NCBI GenBank assembly: GCA_964348015.1 | Contig: CAYGBC010000049.1 | Span: forward strand, 1-44,374 | Source of the DNA: SOIA01 sp964348015 | Lineage (GTDB): Bacteria > Acidobacteriota > Aminicenantia > Aminicenantales > Aminicenantaceae | DNA: 44,374 nucleotides | Reading direction: 5' to 3' | Shown here: positions 30,297 through 37,490 of the stretch, piece after piece | Numbering within the stretch: position 1 is the stretch's first letter | Layout: every line of letters begins with the position of its first letter | The notes under the pieces: model-generated | What the model saw: the letters and a program-made list of their open reading frames with translations, nothing else | What the model was told of the DNA's origin: nothing | Databases searched by the model: none | Translations under genes and position numbers: made by a program

Positions 30297-31760
30297 ATGA
30301 CAGATCAAAAAATAAAAGTGGGACTGACTTTCGACGATGTTCTCGTTCTGCCCGCTAAATCCGATGTGATCCCCGCTCAGGCAGATGTCTCAACTCAATT
30401 CAGCCGGAATATCAGCCTCAGCATCCCGCTGCTCAGCTCGGCCATGGACACTGTCACAGAATCAAAAATGGCTATTGCTCTGGCTCAACAGGGCGGAATA
30501 GGGATCATCCACAGGAACATGCCCATAGACAAACAGGCCGAAGAGGTCGATAAGGTCAAACGTCATGAGAGTGGGATGATCGTTGACCCGATCACCATGA
30601 AGCCGCAGAACAAGATCTTTGAAGCTCAGGAAGTTATGGAAAAATTCGGAATCTCCGGACTACCCATCACGGATGAAAACAATAAATTGGTCGGGATACT
30701 CACCAACCGGGACATCCGCTTTGAAACTCGCCTTAATCTTCCGATAGAAAAAGTCATGACCAAAGATTTGATCACCGTGCCGTTGGGCACGTCTATTGAA
30801 GAAGCGGAAAAACTCTTTCACAAGCACAAGATCGAAAAAATCCTGATGGTGGATGAGAAATACCATTTGAAAGGATTGATTACCTACAAGGACATTCTCA
30901 AGAGGATTCAGTACCCTCGAGCGGCCAAGGACAACTTTGGCCGTTTAAGGGTCGGTGCGGCTATCGGCGTAGGAGAAGAAACTCTAGACAGAGTGAAAGC
31001 CTTAGTCGAGACCAAACTTGATGTTCTGGTCATCGATACCGCCCACGGCCATTCCCAGAGGGTCTTGGACACAATCAAAATGATGAAAAAACAATTCCCA
31101 AAACAAGAGCTCATTGCCGGAAACATCGGAACAACAGAGGCCGCCAAAGATCTTGTCGAGCATGGAGTGGATGCCGTGAAAGTCGGTGTCGGACCCGGCT
31201 CGATCTGTACAACCCGGATAGTGACAGGCGCTGGAATCCCTCAGATCACAGCCATTGCCGACGTGTTCAAAATCACCAAATCCGAAGGAGTTCCGCTTAT
31301 CGCAGACGGAGGGGTCAAATATTCTGGAGACATCACCAAGGCCATCGTAGCTGGTGCCAGCTCTGTCATGCTCGGCAATGTCCTCGCTGGAACTGAAGAA
31401 TCACCGGGTGAAGTGATCATATACCAGGGCCGCTCGTACAAGACCTATCGAGGGATGGGCTCGATAGAAGCCATGAAACAGGGTAGCCGGGACAGATACT
31501 TCCAGGACACTCTGACAAGCGAGGATAAAATTGCTCCCGAAGGAATCGAGGGCCGGGTTCCCTACAAAGGAAGCGTGGCCCACATCATCCAAATGATGGT
31601 GGAGGGGCTTAAAGCGGGAATGGGATACGCCGGGTGCAAAACCATCCCAGAACTCCAGAAGAAAGCCAAATTCATTAAAATATCAGCCGCAGGAGTCAGA
31701 GAAAGCCACGTCCATGATGTGATCATCACCAAAGAAGCTCCCAACTACCGTTTGGATTGA
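30297..31760 (+). CDS. guaB: Inosine-5'-monophosphate dehydrogenase
   Basis: A 487-residue IMP dehydrogenase converting IMP to XMP with NAD, the committed step to GMP. It has 'LTFDDVLVLPAKSDV' at the N-terminus, two CBS domains between about 95 and 210, and the catalytic loop 'VGPGSICTTRIVTGAGIPQ' (Cys near 303). 'IADGGVKYSGDITKAI' and the flap 'QGSRDRYF' follow, then 'PEGIEGRVPYKG'. The ATG at 30297 has AAGGTGG 5 bases upstream; a GTG 9 bases earlier lies within that ribosome site. It begins 10 bases after secA and probably shares its transcript. Confidence 0.97.
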   Translation: MTDQKIKVGLTFDDVLVLPAKSDVIPAQADVSTQFSRNISLSIPLLSSAMDTVTESKMAIALAQQGGIGIIHRNMPIDKQAEEVDKVKRHESGMIVDPITMKPQNKIFEAQEVMEKFGISGLPITDENNKLVGILTNRDIRFETRLNLPIEKVMTKDLITVPLGTSIEEAEKLFHKHKIEKILMVDEKYHLKGLITYKDILKRIQYPRAAKDNFGRLRVGAAIGVGEETLDRVKALVETKLDVLVIDTAHGHSQRVLDTIKMMKKQFPKQELIAGNIGTTEAAKDLVEHGVDAVKVGVGPGSICTTRIVTGAGIPQITAIADVFKITKSEGVPLIADGGVKYSGDITKAIVAGASSVMLGNVLAGTEESPGEVIIYQGRSYKTYRGMGSIEAMKQGSRDRYFQDTLTSEDKIAPEGIEGRVPYKGSVAHIIQMMVEGLKAGMGYAGCKTIPELQKKAKFIKISAAGVRESHVHDVIITKEAPNYRLD

Positions 31761-31847
31761 TAAAAATAAATAATATAAAATTCCTTATCATCAAGACGCT
31801 TCATTCCATATTTTGAAATTGTGATTCATATAGAGGAGGAGGGCGTG

Positions 31848-32564
31848 ATGTCTTTTTTCATGTTTAAGTCCATTCTGGCAGTATTTTTCCTTCTGGCAGG
31901 AACCATTGCTCTATTCAGCATGCTCACGTTGATGGGGAAGACAGAGAGGAAGGCCGACGCGAAACTCCTGAGAAAACTGCACAAGGGCGCGGGGCTTGTT
32001 TTTGCGATCCTGCTTCTGGTCATCAGCTATTTCTGCGTGAAGTACTGGGCGTCTGCGGGAGACCAGATATCGACCAGAGCTGTTATCCATGGCGTTCTGG
32101 CCTTCGCGGTTATCATTATTTTTGTTTTGAAGCTATTGATCGCGCGTTTCTACAGACAATTCCTCAAATTTGTACCAGTTATGGGATTGACAGTTTTTGC
32201 TTTGAGTTTCATCGTCTTTAAGACTTCCGCAGGGTATTTCTTTTTGAGAACACTTTGTGCGGATGTTGAGTTTTCTAAAATTTCCGCTCTTTCTTCTCCA
32301 GTCCTTGAAGGGGAGACAGATAAGGGCGCAGCTCTTTTCAAAAGCAAGTGCGCTACCTGTCACTATGCTGATAGAGAAGAATCCAAGCACGGCCCAGGCC
32401 TGAAAAATCTCCTGAAAAGGGACAGGCTTCCTGCCAGCCAACGTCCGGCCACTGTCGAAAACATTCTGCTCCAGCTGGAAAAGCCTTTTCGTGTCATGCC
32501 CTCCTTCTCCTCCCTGTCTGAACAGGAAACAGCCGACCTTCTGTCCTACTTGAAGATACTTTAA
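31848..32564 (+). CDS. Membrane-bound cytochrome c with four-helix N-terminal domain
   Basis: A 238-residue protein. Four membrane helices fill residues 5-125; His45 and His81 lie at the ends of helices two and three and could ligate a b-type haem, though I cannot name the family. After the last helix comes a single c-type haem site 'CATCH' (168-172) with Met217 ('RVMPSF') as the likely sixth ligand, so the haem domain faces the periplasm. GGAGG precedes the ATG at 31848; the frame extends to 31821 but without a ribosome site. It is the first gene of a redox cluster and could pass electrons between the quinone pool and periplasmic partners. Function inferred. Confidence 0.75.
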   Translation: MSFFMFKSILAVFFLLAGTIALFSMLTLMGKTERKADAKLLRKLHKGAGLVFAILLLVISYFCVKYWASAGDQISTRAVIHGVLAFAVIIIFVLKLLIARFYRQFLKFVPVMGLTVFALSFIVFKTSAGYFFLRTLCADVEFSKISALSSPVLEGETDKGAALFKSKCATCHYADREESKHGPGLKNLLKRDRLPASQRPATVENILLQLEKPFRVMPSFSSLSEQETADLLSYLKIL

Positions 32565-32581
32565 GTTCTGCCTCCAATCAT

Positions 32582-32610
32582 TTGACAAACGCGAGATTTT
32601 CTCGTATTAA
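32582..32610 (+). promoter_or_regulatory. Vegetative promoter before the DUF2769 lipoprotein gene
   Basis: TTGACA (32582-32587), 17 bases, TATTAA (32605-32610). Transcription would begin about 20 bases before the ATG at 32640, leaving room for GGAGGG at 32630-32635. Confidence 0.75.
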
Positions 32611-32639
32611 ATAGTTTTTATGTCATGAAGGAGGGACTC

Positions 32640-33101
32640 ATGAAGAGGAGAGATTTTTTCGGAATGAGCGGGTGCGGTCTGCTCGGACTTATGATGGCTT
32701 ATTTCGGGCTGACATCCTGCAAGAAAGGCGAGACTCCAACGGAGGAACCCGCTGCTGCTCAGGCGGCTGAAGAAGAGATTAACCAAAAGGAAGTGATCAA
32801 AAAATTACTGGTGGAGAAAAAAGGCCTGACCGCAGAAGAGGCGGATATCCAGATCGCTGAATTCGAAGAAAAGGTGTCCATGGTCAAGACCATGTGCATC
32901 TGCAAGACCTGCCCCACATACGTGCCTGAGGAAACAAAAAACGGATTCTGCCATCCTCTCATCGGGAAAAGCCAGATCATTACCGAGGAAAAAGGATGTG
33001 TCTGCCCCAACTGTCCGGTCTATAAGCAGATGAGCCTTAAACTCGGCTATTACTGCACGAGAAAATCGGAAATGGAGCAGCAGATGGCCAAAATGGATTA
33101 A
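32640..33101 (+). CDS. Tat-type lipoprotein with Cys-rich DUF2769 domain
   Basis: A 153-residue protein. The N-terminus 'MKRRDFFGMSG' has a twin-arginine motif, followed by a hydrophobic stretch and lipobox 'GLTSC' (lipidated Cys27). That implies export already folded, often with a bound metal. An Ala/Glu linker and a helical segment follow. The C-terminal 65 residues hold eight Cys in a DUF2769 pattern: 'CICKTCPTY', 'GFCHP', 'GCVCPNCPVY' and 'YYCTRK'. DUF2769 is a Cys-rich family of unknown function that I recall mainly from anaerobes and methanogens; metal or Fe-S binding is plausible. The start at 32640 is fixed by GGAGGG and the Tat motif. It lies between a membrane cytochrome c and an FTR-like protein. 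Confidence 0.72.
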   Translation: MKRRDFFGMSGCGLLGLMMAYFGLTSCKKGETPTEEPAAAQAAEEEINQKEVIKKLLVEKKGLTAEEADIQIAEFEEKVSMVKTMCICKTCPTYVPEETKNGFCHPLIGKSQIITEEKGCVCPNCPVYKQMSLKLGYYCTRKSEMEQQMAKMD

Positions 33102-33150
33102 GATGGTCTTCTTGAAATCCGATGAATAGACGGGTTCGAACGCTAAAAGA

Positions 33151-33579
33151 ATGAAAAAACACTGGCGGTGCTTTGTGTGCAACGACATCCACTACGGAGT
33201 CAACCCTCCAGAGATCTGCCCGACCTGCATGGTGAAGAACGCTTACGTCGAGGTCTCAGCGGCAGAAGCTGAAACACTCTGCAGAACAGCCAAAGCAGAG
33301 AAGGCCGCCTTTGACAAAGAGGTTTTCCTCAAGGCAATCGAAAAATTTACCGAGAAAAACGAGTTCCAGATGAATCCTGATAGAGAAAAAGTCAACATGC
33401 TCTTGGAGGGAGTCTTCAACAACGAGAAAAACCAAGGCCTCAAATACTGTCCCTGCAGGCTGACCACCAAAGACTTTGAGGAAGACCTGAAGCTTGTCTG
33501 CCCCTGCAATTTCCTCATCCACGACACCTACAAAAAAAACGGAGAATGCTGGTGTGGGCTTTTTACAAGGAGAAAATAG
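33151..33579 (+). CDS. Rubredoxin-like plus ferredoxin-thioredoxin reductase (FTR) catalytic-domain fusion
   Basis: A 142-residue protein of two metal domains. Residues 5-30 have paired Cys in 'CFVCNDIHYG' and 'CPTC' (Cys7, 10, 23, 26), a rubredoxin-like iron knuckle. Residues 60-142 carry the FTR beta pattern of three CxC pairs: 'YCPCR' (100, 102), 'VCPC' (117, 119) and 'CWCGLF' (133, 135). In plant and cyanobacterial FTR these hold a 4Fe-4S cluster and the active disulfide and the last pair is CHC; here the middle His is Trp. It should reduce a thioredoxin using ferredoxin or rubredoxin electrons, and a thioredoxin-like gene starts one base after its stop. No strong ribosome site. Domain call good; partner and electron source inferred. 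Confidence 0.82.
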   Translation: MKKHWRCFVCNDIHYGVNPPEICPTCMVKNAYVEVSAAEAETLCRTAKAEKAAFDKEVFLKAIEKFTEKNEFQMNPDREKVNMLLEGVFNNEKNQGLKYCPCRLTTKDFEEDLKLVCPCNFLIHDTYKKNGECWCGLFTRRK

Positions 33580-33580
33580 A

Positions 33581-33859
33581 ATGAAAAAAAAGATTATGTT
33601 CTGGGCCAGAGAATGTCCTCACTGCAAAAACATGATGCCTCTGGTGGACAGGTTGATCGATGAAGAAGGAATCGAAATCGAAAAACTCGAAATCTGGCAC
33701 AACGAGGAAAATGCGGACCTGATGCGCTCTTTCAAGGACGTGATCGCGCCCAAATGCGGCGGCCAGCTCCGCACCCCCACCTTTTTTGACAGCGAGACCA
33801 ACGACGTCATCTGCGGCGAGGTCGAGTACGAAGTACTCATAGATTGGGCAATGAAGTAG
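33581..33859 (+). CDS. Thioredoxin/glutaredoxin-like protein with CPHC motif
   Basis: A 92-residue thioredoxin-fold protein: first strand 'KKIMFWARECPHC' places CPHC at the N-terminus of helix 1, as in DsbA and some glutaredoxins, and 'LRTPTFFD' supplies the cis-proline loop. It has no signal peptide, so it is cytoplasmic. AAGGAG lies 9 bases before the ATG, and it follows the FTR-like gene by a single base. It is the obvious substrate of that reductase. A CPHC active site usually has a fairly oxidising potential, which is unusual for an FTR partner. Last gene of the redox cluster, followed by composite repeat B. Confidence 0.8.
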   Translation: MKKKIMFWARECPHCKNMMPLVDRLIDEEGIEIEKLEIWHNEENADLMRSFKDVIAPKCGGQLRTPTFFDSETNDVICGEVEYEVLIDWAMK

Positions 33860-33880
33860 ACAAAAAAAGGGATGGGACAG

Positions 33881-34127
33881 AAAGGGATAGGTGCACTCAC
33901 TCAATAATTACGTAACATTTAACTCTTGTCATTGCGAGCGAGGCGCGGCAATCTCACAAAAAGAAATGTATTTTGACTCTATGAGATTGTCACACTCCCC
34001 TTGGTCGCTCACAATGACAAATTTATCTTATGAGATTGCCGCGCCTCGCTCGCAATGACACCATCTTCTTCGATGAATAAAAAAAGTGTTACCTCATTAC
34101 TGAGCATAAGCACCTATCCCCTTTTTT
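33881..34127. repeat. Composite palindromic element B (inverted ends enclosing three REP units)
   Basis: The left end AAAGGGATAGGTGC (33881-33894) and the reversed right end (AAAAGGGGATAGGTGC, ending about 34127) are inverted and remain alike for some 35 bases, to GTAAC. Inside are REP units at 33928-33955 (forward), 33983-34018 and 34032-34059 (reverse). The reversed right end continues TTATGCTCAGT, as does the left end of element A at 1485-1495, so A and B are copies of one element. It fills the gap between the thioredoxin-like and panD genes; no gene is seen there. Confidence 0.72.
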
Positions 34128-34151
34128 GGCTGTTCCTTTTTTGATTTTTTT

Positions 34152-34508
34152 TTATTTTATTTCTTTAAGCGTGTTGTCTTCTCCGACGATCAGAACTTTC
34201 GGCCTAAAATAATCAATCTCTTCTTCTTCCAGTACGACATAGGACGCCACGATCAGCCTGTCCCCTTTTTTAGCCTTGTGAACAGCTGCTCCGTTGACAC
34301 CCACAACTCCTGAATCCTTCGGCCCTTTGATCAAATACGTGGAAAACCTTTCCCCGTTAGAAATATTGTAGACATGCACCTGCTCAAAAGGCTTCAAGTC
34401 CGCAGTCTCCATCAAACCTGAATCCAGCGTGAGGCTCCCCTCATATTCCAGGTTGGTCTCCGTGACTGTGAGTTTCTGGATCTTCGCTTTGAGCATTGTT
34501 CTTTTCAT
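34152..34508 (-). CDS. panD: Aspartate 1-decarboxylase (pyruvoyl enzyme)
   Basis: A 118-residue PanD that makes beta-alanine for pantothenate. The self-cleavage site is Gly24-Ser25 in 'EYEGSLTLD', where Ser25 becomes the pyruvoyl group. 'VYNISNGERFSTYLI' and 'GVNGAAVHKAKKGDRLIVAS' complete the active-site barrel. AAGGAGTG lies 9 bases before the ATG, inside the end of panC. Last gene of a panB-panC-panD operon. Confidence 0.97.
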   Translation of the reverse strand: MKRTMLKAKIQKLTVTETNLEYEGSLTLDSGLMETADLKPFEQVHVYNISNGERFSTYLIKGPKDSGVVGVNGAAVHKAKKGDRLIVASYVVLEEEEIDYFRPKVLIVGEDNTLKEIK

Positions 34509-34514
34509 CGTGAT

Positions 34515-35366
34515 TCACTCCTTTACCTGGAGAATCGTGTTGTCGATAAGCCTGACCTTTCCGATAAACACAGCCAGTGCAGCCAGAGCCTTATTCTCTA
34601 TCTTCTGCACTGGATCAAGATTCTCCATGTCCACTATCTCCACATAGTCTATCTGAGCCAGCGGCTCCCGACCGATCATCTTTTTCATCCGCTCGATGAT
34701 CTGATCTGCATCCGATTCTCCGTTCTCAACCATCACTCGCGCCTGTTCCAGACTCGCAGACAGAACACGCGCTGCGTTTCTTTCCTTCTGATTCAAGTAG
34801 GCGTTCCGGGAGCTCAGAGCCAGGCCGGCCTCTTCCCTCACTATGGGCATGACTTCGATCGTCACTCCAAGATTGAGGTCTTGAGCCATCCTTTTGAGGA
34901 TGATCGCCTGCTGGGCATCCTTCTGGCCGAAGAAGGCCCTGTCCGGACTCACTATGCTGAAAAGTTTCAACACAACCGTGCAGACTCCCCGGAAATGACC
35001 CGGACGCGAACGGCCGCAGAGTTTGTCCTGGAGGTCATGCACTTCGACATACGTCTTGTATCCTTCGGGATAAATCTCCTGATTATCAGGGAGGAACAGA
35101 TAATCCACCATTTCATTCTTTAAAAGCTCCACATCCCTTTGGATATCCCTGGGGTACTGCTGGAAATCCTCTTGAGGCCCGAACTGTGCCGGGTTGACAT
35201 AAATACTGACGACAGTCACGTCGGCCCGCCGCACGGATTCCCTCACCAGGCTAAGGTGTCCTTCGTGGAGAAATCCCATGGTGGGCACAAACCCGATGCT
35301 TCTGCCGCGGGTTTTCTCTTCCAAGGCGGCCTTACGCATCTCTTTGGCTTTCGTGATAGTGTTCAT
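34515..35366 (-). CDS. panC: Pantothenate synthetase
   Basis: A 283-residue PanC joining pantoate and beta-alanine with ATP. It has 'PTMGFLHEGHLSLV' (the HxGH nucleotidyl-transfer motif), 'NPAQFGPQEDFQQYPRD', 'RPGHFRGVCTVVLKLF' and 'AFFGQKDAQQ', then 'SSRNAYLN' of the KMSKS-like region. Second gene of the pantothenate operon, with 39 bases after panB and 6 before panD. No strong ribosome site is seen before 35366; translation may depend on the neighbours. Confidence 0.97.
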   Translation of the reverse strand: MNTITKAKEMRKAALEEKTRGRSIGFVPTMGFLHEGHLSLVRESVRRADVTVVSIYVNPAQFGPQEDFQQYPRDIQRDVELLKNEMVDYLFLPDNQEIYPEGYKTYVEVHDLQDKLCGRSRPGHFRGVCTVVLKLFSIVSPDRAFFGQKDAQQAIILKRMAQDLNLGVTIEVMPIVREEAGLALSSRNAYLNQKERNAARVLSASLEQARVMVENGESDADQIIERMKKMIGREPLAQIDYVEIVDMENLDPVQKIENKALAALAVFIGKVRLIDNTILQVKE

Positions 35367-35405
35367 GGCGGAATGCGTTTTTAAATGCGGAATCTTGCCT
35401 GATCC

Positions 35406-36293
35406 TCACTTCCCTTTTTTCTTTCCGGAGGATCCGGCACTCTTTTCATTCAACTTTCGAAGCAGCTCAGGCTTGAGATGATACGAGTGGTTGTCCGCCG
35501 GAAACTTCCCTTCTCTGACATCATCCCTGTACTTCTGGATCGCGGCGTGGAGAAGTTCATGAATATCGACATATTTTTTCACGAATTTGGGAAGGTATCC
35601 GTTTGAAAAGCCCACGAGATCGTGAAAAACAAGGATCTGTCCGTCACAATACGGGCCTGCCCCGATCCCGATCGTGGGTACGCGCAATCGTTCGGTAATC
35701 AGTTTGGCCAGCTCCATCGGAATGCACTCCAGAACCACGGAAAAGACACCGGCCTTTTCAAGGTTCAAGGCATCCTGGATGATCTTCTCGGCCTCTTCGA
35801 CGTCCTTCCCTTTCACTTTAAACTGACCGAAATGATGGATGGACTGAGGCGTCAATCCGACGTGCCCCATGACCGGAATCTCGGCTTCGATCAGAGCTTC
35901 GATCAATTTGATTCTTTTCCTGGAAGCCCCCTCGATCTTCACGGCATGAGCACCCGCTTCTTTAAGGAAGAGGGACGCATTGTACACCGATTCCTCCTCG
36001 GAGAGGTGGAACGAAAAATAGGGCATGTCTCCGACGACCAGAGCATTCTGGGCTGCGCGGACCACAGGCCGGGTGTGGTGGATCATCTCCTCCATACTCA
36101 CCGGGATGGTGTTTTCATACCCCAAGACCACCATGCCCAGCGAATCCCCCACCAGGATCAAGTCGATCCCGCTGGCATCCACGATCTTGGCCACCGGGAA
36201 ATCATAGGCCGTGAGGGCCACAATTTTTTCATTCCTGTCTTTCTTGGACTGAAGGTCAGGAATAGTCACTTTTCGGGGTTTTTTTTCAGGCAT
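35406..36293 (-). CDS. panB: 3-methyl-2-oxobutanoate hydroxymethyltransferase
   Basis: A 295-residue PanB, first committed step to pantothenate, using methylene-tetrahydrofolate. It has 'VALTAYDFPVAKIVDASG', 'ILVGDSLGMVVLGYENT' (Mg-binding Asp), 'AHAVKIEGA', 'PVMGHVGLTPQSIHHFG' and 'ECIPMELAKLITERL' with the catalytic Glu. The C-terminal tail is Ser/Lys-rich. AAAGGAT lies 6 bases before the ATG. It leads the panBCD operon; the nucleoside-kinase-like gene ends about 100 bases upstream on the same strand. Confidence 0.97.
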   Translation of the reverse strand: MPEKKPRKVTIPDLQSKKDRNEKIVALTAYDFPVAKIVDASGIDLILVGDSLGMVVLGYENTIPVSMEEMIHHTRPVVRAAQNALVVGDMPYFSFHLSEEESVYNASLFLKEAGAHAVKIEGASRKRIKLIEALIEAEIPVMGHVGLTPQSIHHFGQFKVKGKDVEEAEKIIQDALNLEKAGVFSVVLECIPMELAKLITERLRVPTIGIGAGPYCDGQILVFHDLVGFSNGYLPKFVKKYVDIHELLHAAIQKYRDDVREGKFPADNHSYHLKPELLRKLNEKSAGSSGKKKGK

Positions 36294-36390
36294 GTTCTAT
36301 CCTTTCTCCCCATCCCGTCCTTGATACCGAGATTGAGGTAAAGTCTTATGAATCTCTCACAACGACAGGCTTCAGAAAAACATCTTTGGT

Positions 36391-37065
36391 CTATTTCAAT
36401 TTCTTCGAATCTTTGTTCTCTTTACCCAGGGGCACGTAATACAGCGGACTCTTCTTCATCTTCTTGATCCGGCCCACTAAATCCATTATATCTTCATCCC
36501 GGCTAAAATCCAAGTCGTCGGCCTTTACCACCAGAAGAGGAGTAGCCTGGTAGTTGAAGAAAAAATAGTCATAAGCTTCAAGAATGTCTTCCAAATACTT
36601 ATTCGAGATGTTTTTCTCGAGAGGGCTTCCGTGCTTGGCAATCCGTTTCATCAAGGTCGGTAGAGAAACCTGGAGGTAAATGACTAGATCAGGCTTGGCT
36701 ACTCTTTCTTCAAATATGCTGTATATCCTCTCATAAACAATCAGCTCATCATCCGTGAGAGTTTGATAGGCATATATTTTGTCCTTTTCGAACAGGTAAT
36801 CGCAGATGATCCTTTCCTCGAACAAATCCCGCTGCATGAGATTCATCTGTTGGTGGTACCGGCTCACCAGAAAAACAAGCTGGGTGAGAAAAGCCGCGCC
36901 TTCCTTTTCATTGTAGAAATCTCTGAGATACGGGTTATCCACCCTGTCCGAAACAACCTTTCCACCAATCTTCCGGGCGAGAACATCCGCCAGTTTGTGT
37001 TTTCCGGATCTGAAGACACCTTCCACGGCGATGTGATTGAAGATGATTTGTTCCTTATCTGACAT
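36391..37065 (-). CDS. Deoxynucleoside-kinase-like protein with altered P-loop
   Basis: A 224-residue protein resembling the deoxyadenosine/deoxyguanosine kinase family: 'HIAVEGVFRSGKHKLADVLA' at the N-terminus, 'VSDRVDNPYLRDFYNE' (E/D-x-NPYL block), 'CDYLFEKDKIYA' (DYLFxKD) and 'PDLVIYLQVSLPTLMKRI', followed by the lid region 'RIAKHGSPLEKNISNKYL'. The P-loop normally ends GKS/GKT; here it is GKH, which would remove the hydroxyl that binds Mg-ATP. It may be inactive, have a relaxed mechanism, or be regulatory. It has its own promoter (37112-37140). A place upstream of panBCD is shared with some other bacteria as far as I recall. Family good, activity doubtful. Confidence 0.75.
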   Translation of the reverse strand: MSDKEQIIFNHIAVEGVFRSGKHKLADVLARKIGGKVVSDRVDNPYLRDFYNEKEGAAFLTQLVFLVSRYHQQMNLMQRDLFEERIICDYLFEKDKIYAYQTLTDDELIVYERIYSIFEERVAKPDLVIYLQVSLPTLMKRIAKHGSPLEKNISNKYLEDILEAYDYFFFNYQATPLLVVKADDLDFSRDEDIMDLVGRIKKMKKSPLYYVPLGKENKDSKKLK

Positions 37066-37111
37066 GATCAGAAACCCGTATCCCCAGATGGAGCGAATTC
37101 GGGAAGCCTAC

Positions 37112-37140
37112 AAAATAACCCACATCAAGGGATAAGTCAA
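37112..37140 (-). promoter_or_regulatory. Promoter of the deoxynucleoside-kinase-like gene
   Basis: On the minus strand TTGACT (37135-37140), 17 bases, TATTTT (37112-37117). The panBCD genes may be read from here too, since no terminator is seen before panB. Confidence 0.55.
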
Positions 37141-37152
37141 TCGTACAAATAT

Positions 37153-37254
37153 GGGGTCAGGTCTCAATTTTCCAATTTCGCTTAGATTCTGATGCAGGTC
37201 TTATTCTTCCTTTTCTTTCCATAAAGAAAAAATGGAAAATTGAGACCTGACCCC
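37153..37254. repeat. 22-bp perfect inverted repeat pair
   Basis: Left arm 37153-37174 begins GGGGTCAGGTCTCAATTTTC; right arm 37233-37254 is its exact reverse complement, with 58 bases between. It abuts the DUF1858 stop codon (37257-37259), so the fold would form directly behind that gene. Member of the GGGG(A/T)CAGG family. Confidence 0.8.
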
Positions 37255-37256
37255 TT

Positions 37257-37490
37257 TTATTTCGAGGCTCTGTCTCGCTCTTTTCTCTCTTTGAGAAACT
37301 CGATGAGTTCCTCAAAGAGATGCTGAGGATTCTCGATTCCCTCTTCTCGCCACAGCTCTCTCAGAGTGCACCACAAAGGTTCTCCGCATCGGATGCATCT
37401 GACTCCATGTCGCGAAAGAAAGCCCACAGCTTCAGGGTATTTCTCGACAAGGGCTTCAACCGGAGTCTCCAGCGAAACTTCGATGTCCAT
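37257..37490 (-). CDS. DUF1858-domain protein
   Basis: A 77-residue protein: 'METHIONINE-start' segment with 'SLETPVEALVEKYPEAVGFL', then 'HGVRCIRCGEPLWCTLREL' (Cys32, Cys35, Cys41) and a charged helix. This is the DUF1858 fold, the small domain often found beside hybrid-cluster proteins and thought to be disulfide- or redox-active. Its ATG (37490) overlaps the aldehyde dehydrogenase TGA (TGATG), so it is translated with that gene. A role in protecting or sensing redox state near the dehydrogenases is only a guess. Confidence 0.75.
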   Translation of the reverse strand: MDIEVSLETPVEALVEKYPEAVGFLSRHGVRCIRCGEPLWCTLRELWREEGIENPQHLFEELIEFLKERKERDRASK

